A stretch of DNA of 64,000 nucleotides from the NCBI GenBank assembly GCA_963556495.2, contig OY747705.1, positions 5,733,501-5,797,500 on the forward strand, read 5' to 3'. How positions within the stretch are numbered: the first letter of the stretch is position 1; every line of letters begins with the position of its first letter. Below, piece by piece: positions 23,013-34,770 of the stretch. Under the pieces are notes generated by a model. The model made no database searches and was not told the DNA's origin. It saw nothing but the letters and a program-made list of their open reading frames with translations. A program made the position numbers and the translations under genes. The stretch is from Valencia hispanica. Its lineage: Eukaryota; Chordata; Actinopteri; Cyprinodontiformes; Valenciidae.

Positions 23013-24453
23013 GGGGGCGTTACTAGGCATTATTCACGTGCCTTTGTAAAAGTCTCCAGTGCCCCAGTAAAATTAAAGTGCCGCACTCGCTGGAAACGGC
23101 ATTCATGAGCGCATCTCCGTGCCTCCTTTCCTTCAGTCATGACTCGAGCCTGTCACTTACCAGCCAATAAAAAAAAAGAAAGGGGCCATAATAGCCAATC
23201 AGGAAATAGCACCTCGGTAGCTGGGTAAGATTGAACGCAACAACCAATGAAAATTGTTCACATGATTCTTCCAAGTGTTTCGTTGTACAGTGTTGGCAAC
23301 TTAGCGACTTTGTCCCCCATAACGACTTTTTTTTTTTTTAAACCGCCTAGCGACAAATCTAGCGACCTTTCTGACCACCCTTAGCTACTTTCTGTGAAAC
23401 TTTGTCACCGATATTCTCTACAGATTAGAGTCGGCGTGTTCTGCATCCAGACTGTTTTCACACAATCAGAATAGGAATGATCTGCGCACTTTCATGCAGT
23501 GTTATCACAGTTCTTGGTTCATTTCACCCACTTACAAACAAAGTTGTTCTGTGTGCAAAATTAATTCAAAAATAAAAAAGAAATCTGCAGGTATATAAGA
23601 CCGATAAGCCACACAGGAACATCACGCAGAAGCATTTCTCTACGCTGCGTCCCACACTGAAAATAATAAACAACGTTCAATCCATACTAAATATTCCCTA
23701 CCTATTTTTACAAAGTACTAAAAGACAAACAAAAAATATATTCTTTCTATTGATGTCATCTTCTTGAGATATCTCAGCATTTGTTTTTCAGAACCATAAA
23801 TTTTGTTTAACAAGTCTTGGATGTCCAGTTGTAATTTGATATCTTTTAAATATTTTGTACCACTTCCCTTCTCTCAACAGTATAATTGAGGTAAAATAAT
23901 ATAACTGTCTCTTCTTGATGACAAAAGTCACAACAGCAATATTTTCATGTTGCTTCAGACTATGTGCAGCCAAGTGATTGACCACTTTGCAAAAATGAAA
24001 ACAAAACGTTACAGTTTACTTCACAAAAAATGATTCCCTGAAGAGACACACAACAGTTCATTTATTTTTCTACTATGGAAATAAAAGGACCCAGTGATGT
24101 AGGGGTGCTATTATTTAATTTTTTTCTACTTTTGTAAATGTTCAGTTTGCAGATGTTTACTGAAATTTATATTTTAAAAAAGATTCATTGCTCTTCCTTT
24201 TTGCTTTTATCAGAAATGGTTTAGAAGTCTAAAGTAAAGTGCACAAGTAGGCCAGATGCATTATCGTAGTACATTTCAGGTGGTTGATCAAAGATCTAGA
24301 CAACAACATAGTCTGATATGATTGAATAGTTTAAAGAACCTTTTGGTTTTTTATGATAAATAAGTGCTGAATGTTTCTTTTTTTTGCGCACTTTGCGCGC
24401 TCTCATGAATTCTTTGTGCCCCAGTACAGTATTAGTTCTAGTAACGCCCCTGG
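23013..24453. mobile_element. hAT-type element with 8-bp target duplication
   Basis: The left end GGGGGCGTTACTAG and the right end CTAGTAACGCCCC are inverted, and the flanks share a perfect AGTTAGGC duplication (23005-23012 and 24454-24461). Eight-bp duplications are the hAT signature. Subterminal blocks such as GTGCCCCAGTA and CATTCATGAGCGC/ATTCATGAGAGCGC are also inverted. No transposase frame was found, so it is non-autonomous. A 'GCGACTTT' repeat lies inside. Confidence 0.8.
23285..23410 (+). repeat. 'GCGACTTT' repeat family, 5' part
   Basis: GTGTTGGCAACTTAGCGACT, then a T-run, CTAGCGAC and AGCGACCTTTCTGACCACC. It is similar to the start of the 30.87-kb copy. It lies within the hAT-type element at 23013-24453. 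Confidence 0.5.
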
Positions 24454-24469
24454 AGTTAGGCTAAGATAA

Positions 24470-24800
24470 TTCAATTCAATTCAGTTTATTTATAAAACGC
24501 CGATTCACAACAGATGTCAGCTCAAGGCACTTTATTAGAAAAGTCATTTCAGTACAATTATACATACATTCCAATCAGTTTAAAAGTTTTCTATTTAAGA
24601 AATCCCAGCAGATAGCATCGAGTCATTGACTGGCAGTAGCGCTCCGTTGATGCAGACTTCCAACCACAGCTACCCTCATACTGAACAAGCATGTAGCGAC
24701 AGTGGAGAGGAAAAACTCTCCTTTAATTGGAAGAAACCTCCACCAGAACCAGAACCTGGCTCAGTACAAGCGGCCATCTGCCACGACCTTCTGGGGGTTA
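24470..24800 (-). mobile_element. LINE 3' UTR/tail (L2-like, GAATTGAA type)
   Basis: The plus strand starts ATTCAATTCAATTCAGTTTA and reads through GCCGATTCACAACAGATGTC and, later, GCATGTAGCGACAGTGGAG and GAACCTGGCTCAGTACAAGC. In sense orientation this is the common fish LINE 3' UTR ending in ATAAATAAACTGAATTGAA. Copies also occur at 32.79, 35.56 and 62.49 kb. Only the UTR is present. Confidence 0.75.
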
Positions 24801-24829
24801 ATATGATGCGGCTTACAAGTGCAGCTGGT

Positions 24830-25400
24830 CCACAGATCCGTAGATGTTTTCTCTCACAATGTACAACTCTGGCAGCGCTTTTTCTGCACAAAAATAGCAA
24901 CCCGGTAAGTCATGTTTTGAATCAAGTGTTTTTATAAAATTTTTGAGAACAGGCTTTTCTACTTCACTGACAGGAGCCTTGTCTTTGACAATGTACAGTA
25001 TTTTGTCACCGCGTCTGTGATTTTGTTCCACTTCGTACTTTTTCTGTCGTATGGGATGGCTTTAGGAAACAAAGGCGCCAGTGTCATCTGCTTCACAGGC
25101 GGTTTATTTAGCATCGTCTTTGGTGTGTGGGGAGACGCTGACATTCAAAGTTTACGACATTCTTCATTTTGCAGTGGATGACTTCTCAGGTGGTGGAATA
25201 AATATGTGGTACTGCTCCCTTTAGTGGCAATAGTTTTTCCCATGTTTTGCAAATTACTGCATTTTGTATCACTTCGTCCTTGTGAAATCCAAACTAGCGC
25301 CAAATTATTGATCCAGTGCTGTTTCTCTTCAGAACTAGCGCATCTGACTCCTCTAAGATTTCCACTTGCACATCTGAAACTCCCGCTGTCGCCATATTCT
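24830..25400 (-). pseudogene. hAT transposase N-terminal part with decayed BED finger
   Basis: Minus strand: a BED-type finger remnant around TKCSNLQNMGKTIATKGSST and YLFHHLRSHPLQNEE, in which the second finger cysteine seems lost. It is followed by LAPLFPKAIPYDRKSTKW, NKITDAVTKYIVKDKAPVSE and EKPVLKNFIKTLDSKHDLPG, then ALPELY. This is the ZBED-like hAT N-terminal region that precedes the RNase H-like core. Frameshifts separate finger and linker. The core is missing and the C-terminal domain lies at 21648-22090. Confidence 0.75.
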
Positions 25401-26580
25401 TCTTTCTCATAGTACATACAGTATCCATGCATGCTCTGAGCAGTCAGTGGGCCAGGTACAACATTTTCCAGTTGGGAGGGGGAGTGGTGATGCATTCGCA
25501 TGGTGTGGGAGAAACCCCCTCCCAAAAAACCTCAGCAAATTAGAGGCATGCAACTTAATATTGCCATGACAACTTATACTTGATGGTTGCGATAGAGCTT
25601 TTTTACCCACTGACAAAAAACTTGAAATACATCGTGTATATCCGATATTTCACCCATGTCTAATTATGTGCAAACTTTACTTAGACACCATATCTTAAAT
25701 TTACAGAAAATGGTCTGAGAAAGAGAAAATATTTACTTGTGTGTCAAATAAGGACTCCTCTAAAGATGCTTATAATGGGCTATTTAAATATACCTTAATA
25801 TGCATTAAACCTGCATTATGTAATACTTTTGTTAAAATAAAACCTTTTTTTAAATCTATAGTCCGTTTTTTTTCACATCCTGACGAAATAACTGAATCTG
25901 GTACTTTTTCCTGCGGTTACATGTAGAGGTTGCAAGTCCATTTATTTTGAGCTGGTTCGGGTCGGTACCACCTCACCTGGTGTGCTTGTTAGAGCGCGTA
26001 CCATAACATAATGACACACATACGTATGTACGCTTGTTCACAAGGAGGCTGTGTTCTCCATCAGTTAGCTGCTAGATAGTTAAGATATTCAGCCCAGACA
26101 CCTACACAAACTGCACATAAGTCAAATAAGAGAAGAATGTTGTCTAGCGCTACAAAAAGAGCAACAATGGCCTCTGACCGTCGTAGAGCTCGGACTAATA
26201 AGTGCGCATTTTGCAGACTGCAGTTCCTCTAAAGGCCACAAGGTGCACTCTCGGCAGCACTCTCAGCAGCACTCTCAGCAAACTCTGCAGAGCAGCTTTA
26301 ATATGCTTAGTGAACACTGTCTCAGCACTTCCACAGAAGATAATGTCTACAGTCATCCTCATTTCTGTTTTGGGTGGTACAGCCAATCAGCACCAGTGAA
26401 AAATAGATGATCCTCCTTGATTGGCTGGTTTGCAAATGGCAGCCAATAGTGAGTCAGGCTGTATTGAATGTAGGTATTCCAGCTTCCCAGGCTGCATTTT
26501 CTTTGGAATATTTTAGATATGGCCTACGAAAAAAATCCACTGTCAGATTTTCTGCAAATAACTTGAGAGTCACGTTCCCT
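25401..26580. other. Mostly unrecognised
   Basis: No gene supported. Around 26250-26290 an 18-bp unit CAGCACTCTCAG is repeated two to three times. Confidence 0.4.
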
Positions 26581-26616
26581 ACAAAAAATTGCAAATAGGC
26601 GGGGGTCCACTGTGTA
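26581..26616 (-). repeat. Possible pogo/Tigger-like terminal repeat
   Basis: Read on the minus strand, CAGTGGACCCCCGCCTATTT resembles pogo/Tigger-type transposon ends. The opposite end was not found, so only a candidate boundary is reported. Confidence 0.3.
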
Positions 26617-27656
26617 TCATCTTAAAATTCTAGATTTTATGTTCACTTTCATCTGGGTTTAGCCCGTTTTTAAAATTATTGAAATCTAACTTCAAGTGAA
26701 TAAAATCACTGAATAGATTCTACTTCAGTACTTATCAAACAAAGAAAGTGGATTTTACTGTCCAAATCCATGTTGTCTCACATTTAGCAGCAATAACTTT
26801 ACTATTGATCTTCTTTATGGGCCTATCAAAGTCTCAAATTGTTCTGAAACAATTTAGGCCCACTTTTCTCAGCAATGTTTCTTCGTTCTAGAAGTCTTGT
26901 TCAATCAGATGCAACTTTGCAAAGGGAAAAGGCTTTTTGTTGCATTATTTTTTTGGGGGGAATATTTGCTCAGTGTTTGCTTTAACTAGCCTGTCGTGTA
27001 CATTTGCTATGCTAACTGAGGCGTGTAAAATCTGACATGGAGCTCTTCGTTTTGTTTTTATTTCTCATGGCGTAAGGTTACAAGGTGCATTTAAAGTGAT
27101 ATCTACTGAATAGGGAAGTTTATTATTCGTTTTTAATGCAGAATGATGAACTAATAATAATTTTGAAATTGCCTTATAAGCCCAGATCAACCTGGAGAGT
27201 CAACCTGTAGCAGATGTCGTTTCTTTTTGAAGCTGACCTCAGTACTGTGTTTAAACTCACATGCATGCTCTAGTGAAGCAAACGGCCAAAACATCTGCTT
27301 TTATAGAGGTGAGCAAACTAGCTGATGACCAACTCATGTCCTGCATTTAATCACCAGTATCTGGCAGTTTTTCCTCTTAAATCCTATGGATGCAATAATA
27401 GTCTATGTAGTTTTTTTCCTGTGTGTAGTGAAAGTACAAAAAAAAATATTTCTATCATTGTCTCTTTATGTAAAACCGTAGAAATGAAAGTAGGTGCACT
27501 TTCTGCTTTTGTGTGCCTGAATGAGGTCACAGTCACTTATTCAAATCCCTGCATGAATGAGCAGATCTGTGTTAATCACCAACACAACTTGCAAGCAGCA
27601 CTGCCAAACAGGTTAGGTGAGTGCAGGTAAGAAAGGAGGAAGGACTATTCTAATGC

Positions 27657-27658
<2 letters not shown>
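26617..27658. other. No recognised feature
   Basis: AT-rich, with no motif. The plus-strand 101-codon frame at 27325-27630 shows no domain. Confidence 0.45.
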
Positions 27659-27695
<37 letters not shown>

Positions 27696-27722
27696 GAAAG
27701 AGAGAGAGGAAAAGAAAGAGGA
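27659..27722. repeat. (CA)n followed by GAAA/GA repeats
   Basis: About 28 bp of CA repeats run directly into a purine-only GAAAGAAAGAGAGAG tract. The mixed purine/pyrimidine tract is a typical polymorphic microsatellite. Confidence 0.97.
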
Positions 27723-28932
27723 GCTAGTAGCTTGCAGGTAGACAGCTGAACTAAATTACAACCAGGCTACACTGACAGGTGTAAAGGTGAGCTCTGACGG
27801 CAGGCAGCTACTGTAGACAGGTAAACAAGCTAGAGGTAAAGGAGTGGACAAGCAGTCTCACAAGTAACCAGTTTGCTTTGTAAGGAGGCATCGTGTCAGG
27901 TAAAAAAGGAGGCAGCTCTCCCTGTTTGCTGTAGAACTGTGGCCTGAGAAATGCAGACAGTGGCAGGAGTGTAGAAAAGAAGCTAATAGGACAGCATTTA
28001 TCCTCTGCTGCCCCCTCTTTGACACAGACACACTCACAAAGACTGAGGCAACCACCTGGGTGTTCAACCAGCTCAGCTTTTACAAGGTAAATGTGCAGAC
28101 TGGCTTTGCTTACAGCTCAGAGGCTTGACGTGGATGAATGAACTTGCATGCAACCTCTTGATAGTTCTCAACAATTTATTGTTCAAGTGTGTAGTTTCTT
28201 TCTTCTGTCCATCTCTGTGCGCTTTCTAGAGGTCAACCCGTTGTAGAACGCTCGGGTCAGCTTGGCTCTTCTTGCTTCTCTGGGAATCAAATCAACACAA
28301 CAGCAGCATTTTGTTCTTAATTCACAAGCAAAACTCAAAATAACCATTATTTTTAAGTATGTTTCCCAAAGTTCAGAGTTTTTCAGTGAGCTCCAGATGC
28401 ACGATAACCATGTAACACATTACCGCTGGCCAGCCCCGTCGTCCTGTGCTGTGTGTTCTTGCCTGTAGACCTCTCCTGTATGCTGTAACATTTGTCAACC
28501 ATAGGAAAGAAAACAAAGCAGCTGTAAAGTGTTGCCCTCCTGCTGTGGTTTTGTTTTGTCTCGTCTCGTATTTGTCACAGGTAGTGTGCACACACCACAG
28601 GTGCCTACAGAGTGGTGGCTTGGGTTTGAACAGGTGCTGTGGCTGCGGGCATCAGCTCATCAGTCCTCTGTGATGATCCGTGGAGATGGGACTGGGACTG
28701 CTTTGCACATCAAACATTTAGTCCTTCATTAAACACCAATAAAGAAGAAAGGATCGTGATGATAAAAGTTAGAAGTTATGCTGTGAAATAGTATTAGCGG
28801 AGTTCTTCAGTTTTTGCTTTTTATCTCTTGTTTGTCACACAGTTTCAGATCATCACTCATTTTCATATCAAAAAAGATGACCTGAGTAAACAAAAAAAAG
28901 GAGACTTTAATGAAGAATTCATTTATTCAGGG
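27723..28932. other. No recognised feature
   Basis: Somewhat GC-richer than its surroundings, with repeated AGGTAAA/CAGGTA motifs between 27740 and 27850. No exon could be supported. Confidence 0.4.
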
Positions 28933-29220
28933 CAGGGGTCGCGTTAACCGAAATGGTGACGGAAAAAACCCGAAGGCCGTCCGTAATTTTGACAGATTGA
29001 TATTCCCACCTCTGACCACTTGGTGCAAATACAGACATTTTCAATCAAAATAAAGATTCCCATTTGAGCATCATCTCTGACTCTACCGTTCCATTTTAAA
29101 CACACACAGCCATGTTTGTTTACAACAGAAGTCTGCTACTTCTTCTTCTACAGCCTTTTCCGGAATGTTGGAAAGTTCTGCGCATGTCAAAATGATTTAT
29201 TCCGATCGAATGTGTGACGG
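28933..29220 (+). repeat. 'CAG-GGTCGCGTTA' repeat family, copy 1
   Basis: Starts CAGGGGTCGCGTTAACCGA and runs through AGGCCGTCCGTAATTTTGAC and CACCTCTGACCACTTGGTGC. The same order is seen at 39773-40050 and, diverged, at 60110-60250. The right end is not clear here. Confidence 0.6.
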
Positions 29221-30869
29221 ATGTAAACGTTTGTCATAATTGGACACATTTATTTAGGGCCCATGTACACAGTCAAATTCTAATCTGAACTATGATCAGA
29301 TTAACCCTTAAATGGACAGGCAAATGTAAATGGAGCTAAAAATAATTTTATTAACATTATTCAATCTATCTTGGCTAAAATAAAACAATAGATTTTTTCT
29401 TTTCAAAATAGGACCCTTATTTGTTATCCCCCATTGATAAATTCCATGTTTGGGGTTAAACAAAAACAATTTAGCATCGTTCATGTAACAACTTCTAAAC
29501 AATTTATTGGCTGTTATTTTATATCTTACATAAAAATAAAAAAAACGGCACAAAGTCAACAAATGTTACTACCAATGATTACCTGAACAGCTTCCTTTGT
29601 TTTTTGTGTCTTACTACCACCTCCTCTTATTCCTCCCTGAAGCAACCTGTGAAATATTGACTGCTTCTGCTATCATGCTCTGAAAGGCCTTTTGCATACA
29701 GTGTTTTCATCTTCATCACTGGTTCTCTCTGAATACATTAGGCCTAACTACAGCCGCTTCTCTCTTTCTCGGACCATAGAAACTACACACTGAAATTCCC
29801 TGAATACGTATAGTAGCCTATACACTGAATTTAATCAGTAAAGCACATTTGAGGGTATTATAAGTCTTATTTTAAAATATTACATATATAAAATAAGTGA
29901 TAAGAGAAATTCTGAGACTAACGATTACTGTTTTATACCCCCTATATGGATTATGTTTCCTCTAAGATACAACATTTAATGCCTCGCTATTCAAGCTATT
30001 TACATGTAATACTTTTTATTTGCTAATATTTATTTAATTACTTCTAAAGAACCGTTTTTTACAAAATCAGATTCTCTCATAAAACTGTGAAAAATAACAA
30101 GTCTCACCTCACAATGTGCCTCTTTGTTAAGGACGTCTGCCATTTTGGCCTTTGTATGAATGAATCAGTTTGTTTTTTAATGCTGGCATAAGGTCACTTG
30201 AAATTGGGGTCACATGACCTTGGGATCGGGGTGATTCAAATAATTATTAACAAACTAAGGTTTTGGACTTGACTAATCAAGGTCCGTAAATAAATCTGCA
30301 AAAGCTGTTGTGGCATGACCTTAAATGATCATTTGTGATCAAAAGGCTTTTATTGTGACTAAATTGAAGCAGCAAAGAGTGGCCCAGAATTCTTTCACAG
30401 TAACTCATATGTAGCTTTTGCAAACATGTTACGGTCGCTATGGCTGCAAGTCATGGTAGAACCAGTTAGCAGGTTTTGGAAGCAATTCATTTTTCATAAA
30501 GGGAATGGTTTGGATCTCTACCTTGATTAAATGGAAAACCTATTCGAAACTGCATTCTGTATTTAGTCAAGTTATTTTTGTCTATTGAAAGTTGTTTGAT
30601 ATGAAACACCTAAAAGCAGTAACTACAAATTTCAAGCTGCTTGTTTGTTATTTGGGGTTTTGAGATTAAGCACAATCGTATGTGATCTACTAGAGTAAAC
30701 CGAAAGTGTACCAATACCGAAATGTATGACCGACGTCATTCATTCATTATAAAAATGAAAAGATGTGTGTAGTTTGGCAATGCTCAAGTCCTTTAAGATG
30801 CTGTACTTTGTTAGAAAGAGGGTGGGGTGCAGCCATGTGAATCCACCTTATCCAGTCTGTAAAGAGAAG
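29221..30869. other. No recognised feature
   Basis: Very AT-rich. The minus-strand frame at 29308-29562 shows no family I can name. Confidence 0.45.
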
Positions 30870-31200
30870 GGCACAAAGAAGCCAACAACTTTGTCGCTAT
30901 ATTTAATGAGTATTTAGACCCCTTAAGTTACTCTTTTTAAAAAAAGCCTCAAATCCAGTGACTTTTTTGGGGTATTATTGGAGACCTTTAGAGACTCTGA
31001 CATGAAGCACGTATCTTTACTCTTCTCACCAAGCAGTGGTGCTGCAGTGAGCTCCTCTCCCATCTCAGAACATTTACGTCAGACGACCAGTCCCGCTGCA
31101 GCCAGAGCAGAAATTCACCCCACCGCATCCAGATTACAAATGAATAACGCATCCTCGAAGCCGCTGCTGGCTGATCTTACCTGCATTTAGTCTGAGTGGG
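30870..31200 (+). repeat. 'GCGACTTT' repeat family, most complete copy
   Basis: Order of blocks: AACTTTGTCGCTATA, CAGTGACTTTTTTGG, GAGACTCTGACATGAAGC, CTTCTCACCAAGCAGTGG, CCCATCTCAGAACATTTACG and CCCCACCGCATCCAGATTAC with GCATCCTCGAAGCC. Parts of this order recur at 8.7, 11.2 (inverted) and 23.3 kb. The plus-strand 70-codon frame at 30978-31190 lies inside and is not treated as a gene. The class is unknown, and no terminal repeats are evident. Confidence 0.65.
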
Positions 31201-31341
31201 GTGTACATATGTATATAATATACAATTTTTCTTTGTATAAAATAAATGACTGCACACTAAAATAAATCAACGATTTAAATCACTCAATCTCTTAGTCTCC
31301 TCATCCATTGTGTGTGCGCCTCTCTGTGACAGACAGCAGTT

Positions 31342-31494
31342 CCCCCCAACCACAGACTTCCCACTGAGGTGCCTTGATACAGCACTCTGGGAACAGCCTA
31401 TTCGTTCAGAAATGTCTTTCTGTGTCTTACCCTCTTGCTTGAGGGTGTCAATGATGGCCTTCTGGGCAGCAGTCAGGTCGGCAGTCTTACCCAT
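31342..31494 (-). pseudogene. Tc1-like transposase N-terminal HTH
   Basis: MGKTADLTAAQKAIIDTLKQ followed by EGKTQKDISERIGCSQSAVS and RHLSGKSVV: the first helix-turn-helix of a Tc1-type paired-like DNA-binding domain. Homology ends after SGKSVV, and the remaining codons to 31267 are unrelated. No DDE catalytic domain remains. Confidence 0.8.
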
Positions 31495-31825
31495 GATTGC
31501 GGTTTTGAGTAATGAACCAGGCTGGGAGTTTTTAAAAGCCTCAGGAATCTTTTGCAGGTGTTTAGAGTTAATTAGTTGATTCAGATGATTAGGTTAATAG
31601 CTCGTTTAGAGAACCTTTTCATGATATGCTAATTTTTTGAGATAGGAATTTTGGGTTTTCATGAGCTGTATGCCAAAATCATCAGTTTTAAAACAATAAA
31701 AGACCTGAAATATTTCAGTTGGTGTGCAATGAATCTAAAATATATGAAAGTTTAATTTGTATCATTACATTATGGAAAAGAATGAACTTTATCACAATAT
31801 GCTAATTTTTTGAGAAGGACCTGTA
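31342..31825 (-). mobile_element. Tc1-like transposon, 5' half
   Basis: The right end carries a terminal TACAGGTCCTTCTCAAAAAA (minus strand) next to ATTAGCATATTG, with a TA at the border (31824-31825). A leader follows, then the coding start at 31494. The element stops abruptly near 31342 inside the transposase N-terminus, so the 3' half is missing. Confidence 0.8.
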
Positions 31826-32029
31826 CGTGTGAAAGGGAGTAGCAGTGTGGTCAGCAATCTGTTATAGCCTACAGTATTCCAGTCACCAGTCAAGTTTCCA
31901 GAGAGGGTAAATCCCTCCCTCATGATAATGTTAGGTTTTTCATAACTTCCATGTTTAATAGGACACAACGTGACTGTTTGGATGTTGACTGGTTGGTAAA
32001 TTTAAATTAAAGAAACAAAAATTTAATAA

Positions 32030-32660
32030 AACTATAGAAACCATAATGCAACCATTATTGTCTACTATGCCTGGATCATCCAGATAGTCTCTGTCAAACT
32101 TTAGGTGGGCCTGGACATGTGCTGGCTGAAGCAGGGGAACCCTTTGAGTGCAGGAGGATTTTTAATCCATGATGACGTAGTGTGTTATTAATAGTAACCT
32201 TTGTGACTGTGGTCCCAGCTCTCTTCAGGCCATTTTACCCCGTGTAGTTCTGGGACATTTCCTTACTGTTCTCAAGATCATGTGTACCCTACGAGGTGAG
32301 ATCTTGCATGGAGTCCCAGATTGCGGGAGATTCAGTGGTCTTGTATTTATTCAATTTTCTAATAATTGCTCCAACAGTTTATCTCTTCTCACCAAGCTGC
32401 TTGCCTATTGTAGATTGGCTCATCCCAGTCTTGTGCAGGTGTACAATCTTGTCCCGGGTGTCTTTGGACAGCTCTCTGGTCTTGGCCATGGTGGAGGTTT
32501 GAGTCTGACTGTTTGAAGGTGTGGTCAGGTGTCTTTTATACAGATAACGAGTTCAAACAGGTTCCATTAATACAGGTAACAAGTGGAGGATAGAAGAGCT
32601 TCTTAAAGAAGAAGTAACCCGTATGTGAGGGCCAGAAATCTTGTTTGGTTGTAGATGCTA
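32030..32660 (-). pseudogene. Second Tc1-like element, N-terminal half
   Basis: On the minus strand a leader with GACACCTGACCACACCTTCA precedes ATGGCCAAGACCAGAGAGCT (about 32490), reading [20 protein letters not shown], then [12 protein letters not shown]. Decayed frames with GTTVTKVTINNTLRHHGLKI continue toward 32040. This is a different Tc1 lineage from the neighbour at 31342-31825, in the same orientation, and also lacks its catalytic 3' half. Confidence 0.75.
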
Positions 32661-32786
32661 AATACTTGTCTGCAAATTTATACAAAAATTTTTTAAACAT
32701 CATACAATGTGATTTCCTGTTTTTTTTAAACATTCTGTCTCTAACAGTTGAAGTGTATCTACGGTGTAAATTACAGACATCTCATC

Positions 32787-32862
32787 TAATTAATTCAATT
32801 CAGTTTATTTATATAGCGCCAATTCACAACAGATGTCAGCTCAAGCCACTTTACAACTTGTC
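32787..32862 (-). repeat. LINE 3' tail fragment (GAATTGAA type)
   Basis: AATTCAATTCAGTTTATTTA, then ATAGCGCCAATTCACAACAG and ATGTCAGCTCAAG: only the last 75 bp of the family also seen at 24.47, 35.9 and 62.49 kb. Confidence 0.75.
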
Positions 32863-33851
32863 AGTGGGACAACTTGCACAATTGGTGTCCAGTTTCATTT
32901 AATCTCAAAGAGCAAAGTTATTCTCCTCCTAAGCGTAGCACCTATATTAATGTCCAACTGCTGCTACACAGAGAATGGAATTAATGGAATTAAAAGTATT
33001 GTACAAAAATGTTATTCAAGCACTCATTTATGAACAGTAGAGAGTTACTTTCTCTGTGGATATAGTATGTTATTACAAGTGCCTTGAATGATCAGTATAA
33101 CTATGACAGTGCTATATAAGTTTAGTCCATTGACCATTTACAATGTGCACACAAGCATATGCAGTGCTGAATGTCTAAACTGGAGCACAGAGGTAGTAAA
33201 ATGTTATAAACAAAACTAAGTAAATAATATGTGAATGTTTGTGATCACAATCTGTCAACATGCTTTGCGACTACTGTTTTTCCAATTCTTGGTTCCTATC
33301 AATAATCGTTAGGTGTTGCATGCTTTGTATAAAGGACACGCATACCACAGCTGAGAAGAACTCACCTGTTTCAAGCTGTTTCAGGAGGATAATAATAAAA
33401 AATGGATTGTTTGTTAAAGAACTAAAGAATTGCGACTGACCAGTTACAAGTTACTCTCTGTATATTTGGTATGCACAGATCATGGAGCATTAGGCAATTT
33501 ATCTGGATAAAAAAGAAGCATGTAGTCAGATAAATTTTGGCTTAATCTCTGAACAGAGATCTGATCTGAAACCTAACTCTGGGCTTTCTATCAGGTCAGC
33601 CCCCATTACCCTTGCTGACCTGGCTGTTGCTGTTTGTTCACCAGCTTCATCTTGCTAGACGTTTTGTTGTGGATGCACTGAAATGATCAATACTCACATC
33701 CTAAACTGAGCAAGCAGACTATTTTTCAACCTTTTATGACCCTTTCAAAAGCTGAACATCTTTTTGGTATTTGTGAATTAGAGTTGTACCCAAGAGTTTA
33801 CATACCCTTTTAACTGTTTCACCACTGTTCAGATAATATAAATAATATGTA
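32863..33851. other. No recognised feature
   Basis: No gene or repeat boundary supported in this AT-rich stretch. Confidence 0.45.
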
Positions 33852-34094
33852 AGGCGTGTTTCCACTAGATGTGTTTTGAGGACATTTCTCAGAGGAAGAA
33901 TCTGGCGTGGTAAACCAGTTGGCTCTATCCTCTCAGCCATTGTGTCTCCATACAAAATCGGCCCTTTCAGGAACTTGCTAAGACATCCTCCTATAATAAA
34001 ACAAATCTCAAATTGATCACCTGTCAAAAGGTTCAGCTATCGATTATCAAATCACTTAAGTTGCTTTATTAAATAATAAAATCTACCCCTCCAA

Positions 34095-34760
34095 ATTACA
34101 ATTTCTTAAGTGAGAGCAGAAAACACAGACGAGGTGGAGGTGTAGCCACAATTTTTCATAACTCAATTAACTTTAAAAAGGTATCTCTCGGCACATTTGA
34201 CTCTTTTGAATACCTAGGCACCCAGATAAATGAGCCCAAAAAAGGTATATTTCTAAGTTTATATTAACCCCCAAAATTTTATGATTTCAGCTACCTTCTT
34301 TCCGTAATGTGTCGATTCTTACCAATTAATCATTGTGGGGGATTTCAACATCGATACTGACAACCCCCAGGATAGACTAGTTAAAACATTAAGTGACACT
34401 CTTCACAACTTCAGCCTGACCCAGCATGTCAAACAACCAACACACAATAGAGGACACACTCTGGAGTTAATTATCTGCAAAGGTTAAAATATATCTGACA
34501 TCTGGGTAATTGATATTGCATTATCTGACCATTTATGTGTTTTCTTTGAAAGTACCATCTCTGCTAAATTATCTAGCTGTAAAAGAGCATTTTCTCGGGG
34601 ACAGTTCAGTTGAAACCTTTAAAAAGTATTTACCCTTCCACCACATCCCCCTCATCTCCCAACTCCAACTCAGAAAATATGCTGGTAGATAATTTCCTCG
34701 TGAAAATCTCAGACATCATTGATTCCATTGCTCCGACTAAAGTGAAAGTAGTCCTGGGTA
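34095..34760 (+). pseudogene. L2 endonuclease domain remnant
   Basis: Plus-strand pieces include RGGGVATIFHNSINFKK, GDFNIDTDNPQDRLVKTL (the APE-type GDFN motif), LTQHVKQPTHNRGHTLELII and IDIALSDHLCVFF (the SDH motif), then the linker SDIIDSIAPTKVKVVLGRKK. Several stops and frameshifts intervene. The motifs are those of the apurinic-type endonuclease of L2/jockey-group LINEs. The linker continues after the SINE at about 35350. Confidence 0.75.
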
Positions 34761-34770
34761 GAAAGAAGTC

